This document shows, piece after piece, positions 24,435 through 34,900 of a stretch of 64,000 nucleotides of DNA. The notes under the pieces were generated by a model, which had not been told where the DNA came from, searched no databases, and saw nothing but the letters and a program-made list of their open reading frames with translations. The number at the start of each line of letters is the position of its first letter. Position 1 is the stretch's first letter. The translations under genes and the position numbers were made by a program. This DNA is from Trebouxia sp. TZW2008. Taxonomy: Eukaryota; Chlorophyta; Trebouxiophyceae; Trebouxiales; Trebouxiaceae. The stretch is taken from NCBI GenBank assembly GCA_002118135.1, contig BDIU01000277.1:1-64000 (forward strand), written 5' to 3'.

Positions 24435-24953
24435 ATGTTTGCTTCGGGCAAGACGACTTTACGGCTATGGTCTGTGCACCTGGAAGCAAGAAGCGTTGTC
24501 TCGCGACAATGTGTAAGTGTCAGCAGACGCAGTACCGTTTCTTGCGCTGCGCAAGTACCGCTCGCATACGCCCAGACACCAGTCACGCAAGAGACGACAT
24601 CTCACCGAGGAAGGCCACGGACATCTGGGCTGGATTTGTATGCTGTGGCAAACGTTCAACCGAAAACGACTGGCCTTCCGATGACGATTTACGTTAGCAA
24701 CAAGACTGCTCGGCACGGACCTAGCATCAAAGTGTCACAACAGTACGGTGACCGAATGAATGCTTCCGAGCTGTTCTCTATGACAATAGAAGAGGATTCT
24801 CGTATCATCGGAAAGCCTGGCACGATACGAGTCAGTGATATCAGGAAGGTGGGGCAATTCATTCAGGCTAACCGAGAAATTCTTCTAGGTTACTGGTATC
24901 AAGAACCGCCTCTGGACACTTTAGACATGTTGCTCAAACTTACAAAAGTTTAG
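24435..24953 (+). CDS. Intronless gene for a bacterial-like protein of unknown function with a transit-like N-terminus
   Basis: A 172-codon single-exon ORF from ATG 24435 to TAG 24951-24953. Residues 1-75 are rich in Ser, Arg, Thr and Val with few acids (RSVVSRQCVSVSRRSTV), as in chloroplast or mitochondrial targeting peptides. Residues 82-172 form a compact domain: MTIYVSNKTARHGPSIKVS, RMNASELFSMTIEEDSRI, GKPGTIRVSDIRKVGQFIQ and NREILLGYWYQE. I recall similar small uncharacterised bacterial proteins of about 90 residues that start at the equivalent Met and share the HGP-IKV and NRE-L--YW words; this is unverified. Every confidently assigned neighbour has introns, so intronlessness adds to the case for transfer from bacteria followed by gain of a targeting sequence. 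Function unknown. Confidence 0.7.
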   Translation: MFASGKTTLRLWSVHLEARSVVSRQCVSVSRRSTVSCAAQVPLAYAQTPVTQETTSHRGRPRTSGLDLYAVANVQPKTTGLPMTIYVSNKTARHGPSIKVSQQYGDRMNASELFSMTIEEDSRIIGKPGTIRVSDIRKVGQFIQANREILLGYWYQEPPLDTLDMLLKLTKV

Positions 24954-26184
24954 CTTCATCTGTGTTACATCACAATGGTCATACATCATGAGATGAAAGC
25001 TGACTTGAGGATCGTGAAATTGGACCACGTTTGCTCGCTTGAGCCTTTTGATGTCTTCATATCTGATTCTTGTTTCTCTTGTGCGTGACCTTTGTCTCTG
25101 ACAATCTATTATGATCTTACTCATTTATCTTCATCTCATAAATATCGTTTGACAAACACCCCTCTGATGCCATCTTAGTAATTCTTGTGTGTTTATAAGA
25201 GAAAAATGCAGCTACTAGACTAGCTTGAGAGGTGATAAATACACATAAATTATGCATTTGTAGTGTTACAGTAGGCGTTTGTCCACAAATGCAATACTGT
25301 ACCGAACATTATTGGCGATGTAACATGAGTTCCAGAGTGAAGGACAGGAAGCAGTTTAGTGGCGACTGTCACACAGTCAATGAAAATATAAGACAAGCTG
25401 ACCATGCTGTTGTGGCACTCACACCGCTACAATTGTGAGCAGACTGGGCTGCCTGGTGTCTGGGCTGCAATCCATTGCTCTGTTGACCTGCTGAAGCAGC
25501 CCTCATTTGCACTTGTGACAAGTTGCAGCAACTCTGAGTCTTGATGTTACAGAGCACGTATGGGATAAAAAACATTGCTAGCTAGATGGCGAGGTGCTAA
25601 TTCCTCACACTGCTACACTCGACTGCCTCAATTGGCAGTGGTTTGGTGAGTTTTATGCATCAGCTAGCACAGCTTGACAGCGCTTTGGTCTGGCACATCT
25701 GCTTTGGTCACCTATGATGCTGAAAGACCCAGCAGCTAAGCCTACATTGTGAGGGCTGATCTGATGGCAATGTTGGGAATGAGCCTGAGATGACTGAGCT
25801 GGGCACTGGTGATGGGTGAGATATGCGAATGCTGCAGCCAGTCTTCTCTTGCACACCTCTCATAGGTGTGCCCATCAGCAGCTATCACTGGATCCTGGAA
25901 TCGGGCCTACAGCATCAAACGCTGGAGTGCTCTTCATCCAGCATGCTTTTTGCAGCAGCAAAGCCTGCAAGTTGTTGTGCTGCTGATGCATCCACATGCC
26001 ATTGCATCAGAAAGCATGCTTGAACACAGCCATGCATCAAGTCATGTAGCACATTCCTCAAGGCATGACTGTTCATGCATTTTACGGTGGACGAGTCACA
26101 TGACAAACTCACCTTGGTCAAGGGACACAAGAACAGCGCACTGGTGTCAGTAGCAACAGGATTTCTGTGCATGTGACACCCTGC
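24954..26184. other. Intergenic stretch with a dispersed repeat
   Basis: No convincing gene. It contains dispersed-repeat copy 3 at 25558-25618. A GTGAGT donor-like site on the minus strand near 26.11 kb follows the reading frame past the TAA of the next gene (26185), so that gene might extend into this stretch if the stop is not real. Confidence 0.4.
25558..25618 (+). repeat. Dispersed repeat, copy 3
   Basis: Contains GTATGGGATAAAA, ATTGCTAGCTAGATGGCGAG and ATTCCTCACACTGCTACA, combining words found in copies 1 and 2 in the subtelomeric stretch 24 kb away. Confidence 0.6.
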
Positions 26185-29100
26185 TTAAAGGGCTGTCTGC
26201 TTTGCTGAAGGTTCCGCACGCTCAGAGGGCTGCATCACTAGCTGGTCTGCAAGCTGATACATAACATCATGCAGCAAGTCGCGGGAGCCCCTTTCTGTCT
26301 GCTCTGCATGCTGCGCCTGTCTTGCAGAGAAAGCCTCATGCAAATGCACTGTCTGCTGCTCAACGTGTGCTAGCTCGGCGACTGCTGCACTCAGATGCTG
26401 TGACTTTTGCTGCTGTGACGTCTGTCCATGCTGCACCTGCTGCTGCTGAGGCGCTGCAGCCTTCCCCAAGCGAGTGTCTGATGCAACTTGGTGCTGACGC
26501 TGCTGCAACGTCAATGCTGCTGCTGCAACCTGCTCTACATGAGTTTCTGATGCTAACAACACCTCCTGCTGCTGCTGCTGCCGCTGAGCTTGCTGCTTCT
26601 TGTACTTTTTGCTTTCCTTCTTGGCGTGCTTGAGATGAGCAAGGGACCTAGCTAGGGCTTCTTCAGCCAGCAGTTCTTCAGCAGCTGTGTCTGCAATCTG
26701 CGTCACAGCTCAAGGCTTTGGCTCAAGCAGTCAAGCCCACCTTAGACTTGATTCGTGGCAAAGCAGGGCAAAATGCATATCTGCCTGGCAGCGCCAGCAA
26801 TTTTTTATCAACCCTGATGAATCATCAATCTTTGGGTGGGAACCCCAGTGATTGATGAACTCAAAGGCTGAAGACCCCCAGGACTTATCATCATGCACTG
26901 CAAGTTGAGGCAAAGTGTCTATCAGTTTATCAAGCCTGTGAATGCAGTAATCTGGGGACTGCATATGACCAACACTTGGCTGATGACAGAATGCTGATGA
27001 GATCATTGCTCAAGAGCATGTTGCATCAAGCTCATTGGCCAAAAGCCCAACCTGCGTTGCAAGCTCCTTTTCAGTTTGGTGCTCTGAGTGTGAGGCAGCA
27101 AATGAAACAGCCTTTCTGTATAGGCGCTCTTGAATGAGGAGCAGGACCAGATAGTCAGCTATGATTGCTCCAGGGTCATCACAGGCCACATGGATCAGCT
27201 GAGCCTCCAAGTGGTGCAGCACGGCTCGCCCTTCTTCCTGCTGGTCCTTGACTGCCTTGAGAAGGGCTTTGATGCGTTCAAAAATGTTGTGGTTGTCCCC
27301 ATCAGTGTACATCTTGCAGTACACGTCCTGAGGCACCAGAAATGATGTTGATCAATGAACAAACAAGAGAGAAATCTCTGACACTGTTAGGCGTAAAATT
27401 GACAGCCCCTGTGCAGTGTAAGCAGCCCAGCAATGCGCGATATGATGCTGCGGTTGTTCACTCACGGCAGTCGATATTTTCTGTCACCTGAAGTGACAGG
27501 AGTGAGACACTGCACAGGTTTATGTACCGTCTTTGAGATGGTTGCATGGACTAGATGCTCGTATCAAGAGCATGCAAGGCCCTCTGCTCAAGCGTACAAT
27601 CAACCTGACTGAATCTCTGCTTAAGAATGGCATTGTCCTGGTGGTAGACAGCCAACTTGGCATGGACAGTCAAGGGCCTGGCGGTGGCCACAGTTGTGGA
27701 CACCTCCTCAACCGGCAGATGCTCTTTGGCGGCACATTCAGTCAAGGGCCTGGCAGTGGGCACAGCTGTGGACTCCTCCTAAGGAGGCAGAGGCTTCCTT
27801 GGAGATGCCAGGAGGTCGGCAGCTGCTTCAATTGTCAAGTTGATGAGCTGTTTGATATTGTCCTTAAACTCCTCCAACATTGTGCAAAGCATCTGTATTG
27901 ATGTTTGCAACTGCTTGGTCTCCTCCTCAATGTGGAGAATCATGCGCTCTGTTTCCTGCTGTTGGTCCTTAATGCCCTGTGGTGTCAAGATTGCTGTTAG
28001 CCCAGCAAGCATTGTCAGCTATATATGCTCTATGAACGTTGTGTGAGCTTGAGGTCCAGAGTATTGGTTGAAGTGTGGCTTTGCCTGCAGCCATCATCAG
28101 AGAACCAAACGCCAAGCATGAGTATGACCTCACATGTGGCACGGCCACAAGCCCAACAAGCTTGTGCCTTAAGGTCACCCAGCCTGTTGTGGCAGCAGTC
28201 AATTGTGCGGTCTGCTGGGTAAGACCATAAGCGAATATGCTTACGGGCAAACAGTCTGACACAAGCCGATGTCCTGAGCATCAAACAAGCTGTCCAGGCA
28301 AGCATGCAGCAGCCAAGCGCTTGACTTTGGGAACAAAAGGTTTGCACACAAGCATCTAAGGATCTGATGTTGGAGAACTCTTCACTCAGAACGCTGCTCT
28401 TGCAGGCAAATCAATTATCCAAAGCTGTCGTCAGAACCGACTTCGTACAGCACATGCTTGAAGACACATGTAGGCGCACACAAAGTTCCCGAATGCCTGA
28501 TGTTTTGTAAGCAGGTGTTCCTGGGACGTTTCGCACCAGGCCAAGACAGCACAAACATGACAACCTGCATACCAGACCGGAGAACAGCCTAGTTTTGGGT
28601 CATACACACTGTCACAGCATGCACCAACATCATGCACTGCATGCAATGTCACCAGACATTGCACAATATGGCGTTACATACCTGCAAACAGATTGAGAGT
28701 TCCTTGGTGGCACTTTCTATCTCCTCCATGTCGCGTTGCTGCTGAGCATTGCAGATAGGGGATGCGCCCATCTCGCGCAGCATGAGCAAACCTTCAAACT
28801 CTGGCACGATCTGCATTGGCAAGCTCTCTTTTGCCAAGATCTTGCGCAGGTGCTGTTACAATAAGATAGGGGGTCAAGCAAGCACTGCAACAGATGGTCA
28901 GTCTGAGAGCTAAAAAACAATGGGCAGTAGCACTTTAGAAGCAAGGCAGGGGCCAAAGCTGCGCTGAGTGTATGGCATGGGAAGGGGGAGTGCTAAGAGC
29001 AGCTGCTTGGGTGCATTCAAAGAATCAAAGTGCAAGCAAGGACAGTGTGCTTGGTCCAACAGCTGCTTGTGGGTCTGCAGACTGTAACAGACAGGCCCAT

Positions 29101-30987
29101 CTTGTGTTGACTCAGATGTTGCATGGCTGATGCTTTCGCATTGATTTAGCAAGGCAGACTCTTGACCTGTACACATAATCATTCAGATTTTGCTGTTGGG
29201 GTCTTACAGAAGTACCAACCACTAGTTGGTAATGAAAGGTTGCAACAGCTTACATGCGTTGGCGCAAAGCTTGCTCAGCAGGCTTCTCAATGCCGTCATT
29301 CCTTGGCAACATCTGACGCAGCTCTTCTTCCATGTGCTGCTCCTCAATATACTGCCTGCAGATTGACAATCAGGCAAGCTAATGTAGAACAAACTATCAA
29401 TTACGATGATTGATGCATTCCATAGGTAGTGAACAGCCATCACAATCCTGTCTTCTGCTTGTGCGGTAAGGACCATTTCTGCATTGATGGCAGACACAAT
29501 GATTGATGCATTCCACATGTAATAAATAGCCATCACACTTCTGTCTTCTGCTTCAGCGGCAAGGAAAGTCCGTGTGTTGATGGCATACGCAGTTCCTGCA
29601 AGTAGACAACTATACTTTTTTAGTGCAGCGCTTTCAGCAATGTGCAGGAAGCATTGCCCAGCTAACAGGTCAGCCATCTCATCAGAGCAGTGCTGCTGTG
29701 CTAGAGCTCCTCAACCTGCATCCTCACCTTGACTTCTACATTGTGCGTCAAGTTGTGCAATACCACCATCTTGTGACACCAGCAGTATCTACACCAGCAG
29801 GAACCTACACACCAGCAGGAAACTACACACCAGCACATGCAGCACAGGCTGTTGATGACCAAAACGTGTCAACAAGCCCTGTGTTTGAGTCAATCAACAA
29901 ATAGAGCTGAGGGCTACCTAAAAGACTCAGCATCATGAAACTCCTGCTCTCCTAATGCCCACTGCCATAGCTTCCAAGTTGACTTCTCAAGCAGCCGCTG
30001 GATGCCCTTCTTCAATGTGTCATGCAGGCTCAGCTCAGGGTTGCTTCCATCATGTAGCTCAGTAGCTGTCTCAGGATCAAGCTCTGCCAAGTCAGGAGCA
30101 TGTACAAGCTGTAAATTTTGGGGTAGGCATCACATTCCAGCATGTGTTGTGTCAACTGTGTTGAGGTGATTTGCGATGAGGATGTGTTAGTTGATGACAG
30201 ACATTCATGCTGTCAGCATGGCGCTGTCCAGCATGAGAGACAGGTGCTTGCAGCAGCTGCCCTACCATGCTGTTAAAGAGGAACTTCTTGAAGAGAAAAA
30301 AGAAAATGGCACAGGAAAATGCAAAGCACGCAAAGCAGAAGTTGATTTTTAGGAAGGGAAAACCCGTGACTGATGACAATTTTCACAAGAATCTGACCTG
30401 CATACTTCTTGGCCTCTCAAGAAAGCTCAGCTGCTCTGAGTCTCAGATCACTCAGATCTATGCTCAGCAGCTCTGTCCTCTGCTCATCGCACATGCTTTC
30501 CCACCATGACTTCACCGTTGACATCCTCTCTTCTGTCATTACTGGAAGCTGATCATCGGCCTGCATGTTAGACGTGATTGGCATTGCAACAAAGCTGCTT
30601 TGGACACATGTCCAATTGTCTGTTGTTTGGAGGGAGTTCATTGCTTCTCTACGCACCTAGCTGGGTCACAAGATCTCACAGGAACGCATACAAATGATGG
30701 TCATAACGCCATGAGTGTTCAAGTGTACAGCTCCTGGATTGACCTCATACTGGATTGACCTCATGGATTGACCATCATGATGTGAACTTCACCGGTGCGT
30801 TTGAGTGCAAGGAATAATGCAGAAAGCGCCTGATGCAATGTGTGTGGGGCTCAAGCAGCCTTGAGACAGTGATGTGTTTCTGCCTGCTCGCCTGTGACGA
30901 AGACTTGCTGGCTTTTTGGGGCTCTCCACCTTTCCTACGGCTGTTTTTGTTCTTGTGGCCTGCCTTCTTTTTCTTTGGGGGGGGCAT
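26185..30987 (-). CDS. Coiled-coil, Lys- and Gln-rich hypothetical protein (model with in-frame stops)
   Basis: A multi-exon gene starting MPPPKKKKAGHKNKNSRRKG at 30987. Recognisable exons: 30398-30656 (KSWWESMCDEQRTELLSIDL), about 29.93-30.11 kb (LLEKSTWKLWQWALGEQEF), about 29.26-29.35 kb (QYIEEQHMEEELRQML, joined in phase to the previous exon), 28682-28854, about 27.6-27.97 kb (ETERMILHIEEETKQL), about 27.05-27.31 kb and the Gln-rich final exon 26185-26700 (AAEELLAEEALARSLAHL, then KKYKKQQAQRQQQQQ). A basic start, a WWxSLxxEQRxxLL motif and a Lys/Gln-rich tail resemble plant and algal NST1-like stress-response proteins of unknown role. Apparent in-frame stops lie at 30417-30419 (TGA) and 27779-27781 (TAG), and reading past the final TAA leads to a good donor. 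Either the gene is decaying or some borders are wrong. Confidence 0.6.
29404..29586 (-). repeat. Intronic tandem duplication (two units of about 93 bp)
   Basis: Both units share TGATTGATGCATTCCA, AGCCATCACA, CTGTCTTCTGCTT and TTGATGGCA in order. They lie in the intron between the exons ending at about 29.93 kb and starting at about 29.355 kb. The minus strand stays open across both units (SVMAIYYMWNASII and RIVMAVHYLWNASII), but the flanking exons join perfectly without them. Confidence 0.8.
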
Positions 30988-31966
30988 ACTGCTGTCAGAC
31001 TATGCTGAGTGATTAAGCATCAGCGGCAGTTGCTACTGCATTTCCTGCTCACTGCTCTGCTGCTGCTGCTGCTGTTGCTGTTGCTGATGATGACGGTTCT
31101 GTCGTTAATCTGGAACTTTGCCAATCAAGCTATACTGCTCTGTCCTGGTCAGGAACGCCTTGATCTACTGCTAACACAGCAGCACTTGTGCTGCTATTGC
31201 TGTCTGCTGACTATTGCAACCGTGCACTTAAACAACCAAAGGTATTGATCGGCCTTGCCTAGGCTGTAGCAGCCTATACTCAATTTTCGCAGATAAGAAA
31301 GCTTTCTGACCCGTAGTGTCCTGATGATAAGACTGCTTGCCTCCTGGCTTGCCTGCCAAAGCACCGTTGCCAGCAGTGTTGTCGCGAGAACCGACGCAGT
31401 GCTAACAGCGCCACTTCGCTGCACACGATTGTGGGCTCAGGTTGAAAGTCAGGCGCGCCGAGCTGTACTAATAGCCCAAGGTGTGACAACGACTTCTGAT
31501 ACCAGATCAGCAACTCGATGCTGCAGTGGTGAATGCTTGCACATTCAGACTAAGAACTGCAGGCTGGACAGTGGCTTCTAGACCTTTCAACTCGAGTCCT
31601 GCACGCAACTGCAAGCCAGCAGGGTGAAGTCTTGGATGGTCCTACAATTTTGCCATACAGTCAAATGGTCAATCATCCAATCAATAGCCTGAGCAGCTCA
31701 CATGTTGCAGCAACATGATCAGCCAGATTACATGCGAGCTCATAAGCGTGCTGATGGCCAGCGGGATCACAGTGTCGTTCAGCTAACTCCCAGTCCTGCC
31801 TAGTTTCTGGCACCAAGACTTTGATTCGCAGCTGCAAGCAGATCACACTCCGTTTAATCACTGGCAGAACTAGATTCAATGCTTACAAATCGCTGAACAT
31901 TCATTGTTTGGCAGTATAACACAGAGTACAGAATTTGCAACAGGCATCGCCTCACAACAGCAGTGA
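30988..31966. other. Intergenic stretch between two minus-strand genes
   Basis: No gene seen. A plus-strand Leu-rich ORF at 31009-31248 comes from a TGCTGCTGCTG-type simple repeat at about 31055-31090. The right part should hold the promoter of the gene starting at 30987 and the peptidase 3'UTR. Confidence 0.5.
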
Positions 31967-34900
31967 TCATTGCAGGAAACGTTTGAACCACCATGCAGCA
32001 TTAAGAAATTGTTCAAACTCTGTCTGTGGCTTGTCCAGTGCATGTGTGTCTTCAGGAAACACAATCAGCCTAGTTTCAGGAGCATCCTTCCTGTTTTTGA
32101 ATGCTGCCAAGTACTGCTTTGCATCCCTCCATGGAACGCGCTGGTCCTTGGCACCCAACATGAAGAAGAGCGGTGCTGTGACTTTGTCAGCATGGGCTAT
32201 GGGTGACACTTCCCTGAAACGTTTCAAGTCATCTGGTGTTGGCTTGACTTGCATTCTTTGCATGCCCTCCTGCAGCAGTGACAGGCCGTTGTGCACATTG
32301 TGGACGATGCAGCGACCGCTTTTTGCATGAATGTTCTACTACCGTGGTGACAGCACCAAAACATGACAGAACTGTACTGAACACACAAAATGACATTGAG
32401 AATGTTTCTGTGCACATGCAAGGCAAGCAGGACCTGTCTGTGCTGCATCTGGCTGATCCACGCCTGCCAAAGAATATTCCCCAGCAAGCCTTGCATACTT
32501 CAAAGTGCATGCTTTGCAGCAATCTGTATCTTAGCGATGGACCAAAACACAGCAGGCGATAAGAAGATTGAGCTGTTGCTGCTAGCATGACACTGACCTT
32601 GCTGCCAAAAGCTTCAACATAGGTCCAGTCTGGGATGTCAGAGACATGTATCATAAGGCTGATGTCCATGACAGGGTTCCTCAGCACCCCACACTTGAAA
32701 GCTGAAGGGTGCTGCCCCACTAGATTGCCTGTCAGAAATCCACCATGCGAGCCTCCCATGACTGCAACCCTTTCTTTGTCCACCAGGCCTGTCACGTGTG
32801 CATGCCGTTTGAATTTCTCTTAACACACATGAGCCGTCGATTGGGCATGCACTGCACCGCAAAGTTCTGCCATGCAAATAGCATCTATTTTTGAAGTAGC
32901 ACAATCTTCTGAGGCAATGCTAGAGCACAGTGTCTGCGCAATGTGAAACTGGCAAATGCCTGGCAGCCCAAAAGTCATGAAGTCTTGTACAGTGTTCAGG
33001 GCATTTCCGGCATGGCTGGCTTTTGTGACGACTATGTCAATCTATCAAATTTTGAAGCATACTGAGAAGTATACGCAGAGATGTTCTTGGCAGCAATTAG
33101 GCATTGCCACTGGAGGAAGAACTTTTCAGATCAAGGCTGGCACAGCGGCGCTTGTGCAAACAGCAGCTTTTGAGCACATCTAGCAAACCAAGAATTGAGC
33201 CACACAATCCATGGCCTGTGCTAAACTGTGTACTCCCTGATCAGCATGTTTGCAGCCTGCAAGCAAGCGGTGCAGTCCAACACGTTGATTGAGCTACATG
33301 AGCCTATTGCCTGTACCAAAACGCGCAATTTGTTGGCATGGTTGTTACCTGTATCAACAGCAGCTTGTAAGCATGCCATGCAGTCCAGCACATCGTTTGT
33401 GCCAATGTTGCCAGGCAGGGATTGCACACTGTCTTCTCCAAATCCTGTGGACCCTCTGAAGTTCACCAGCACCAAGTTGAAACCCAGGGTCACTAAGAAG
33501 CTATAGCCGGAATAGTAAGAGGTGGGGTAGCAGGAGTGAGGGCCGCCATGGGGAATCAAAACTGATGGCCTGGAAGCGGTGCTATCCCGGTGACTAATCA
33601 GAACGGCTTCAACTGGCAAATCTGGAGCATTTTGAGCTTTGACCTGCATTAGTGCACATCAGTTGATGATTTCTCAGTTGATATTGCATGTCAAATTTCA
33701 AGCCAGCCAGGGCCAATATGGAAGTCAGTGTGAATATCAGAGCAAATACTTCGTCAAATACGCAGAAAGCAAGAGCCGTGGCATTGAAAGACCTGTTGCT
33801 GTCCCAGAGAATGGTGAGATCAGGCTGCTGAAGGGATCAAGCTGCAGTATGAGCCTCCAATTCAACAATGTTGAGCGCATCACATAGTACATCATTTGGC
33901 AGCTACACAGTTGCTTTTCATGGCATGAATCCTGAGCCCTACATACGCTGTAAAGTCATGCTCCTGAACACTGCAATAAGCAACCTGGGCAGTGTCTGAA
34001 CAGTGCACGCATGGTGATATCAGGTACCTAAATGTAAGTGTGGCTTTCAGATTGCACTTGGCAGCAGCACAGGAGAGTTACACAATGCAACACAGCCCTG
34101 ACCTTCAGAACTTGATGCTGAATGTTGGGGAGAGCTTCCTGGACTGTCTTGTCATAAGGCCAACCGCCAGCCATTGTCAAGGGCGTCCATCGGGGCTTGT
34201 CACCAGGTTTGCTCAACTGCAGGCTGGGGGGCTTATGCAAAGCTGAGGTGACTGCCACAACCAACCCTGGGAAAGCACCGGAATGTGACTGGCAACAATC
34301 ACATGAGGCAGGTGAACAGGCGCACAGATGCATTGAGACACTGAAAGTATGCGTGCTGTCATTAAGACAGCTAGCACCAGCTCTACAGCTGGAACCAAAC
34401 ACGCTAAAGTTTGTCGCACATATATGTATTGCCTGCAAATATCAGGTGCCGTCGTCGCTTCTGCCTCACGACTATTCCGCTGTCTCAAAGTGAGCACTGC
34501 TTACCTTGGCAAGTGGCAGCAAACAACCAGGAAGCTGTATCAGCAGTGTGCTGACTGATGCGCTGCACCTCACCGGAATCCAGCTTGATGGCCACTACAG
34601 CTGTGCTGCTGCGCCACTGAGATGTCACCAGCAGGGTGTTGTCATCTGCAGAGCAAATCTGTCAGAATTTGGACTTGAACCTTCAACAAGTGTAAGATAA
34701 CTCAAAGCCACAGCACAGCACAGCACAGCACAGCACAGCACAGCACAGCACAGCACAGCACAGCACAGCATTGAAACAACTTGTACAGCATTTCTGAGAG
34801 AGCAAGTACCTTGAAAGGGGCTTTCTGGTAGGGCTCCAAGGTATAGCCCTGGGAAGTTTTCCTCACTGCTAGGACAGCGCACAACGTCCACGACAGTAGC

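Noticed and set aside
31009..31248. Leu-rich ORF that could look like a signal peptide or membrane protein
   Set aside because: The Leu run is produced by a CTGCTG simple repeat, with no further support.
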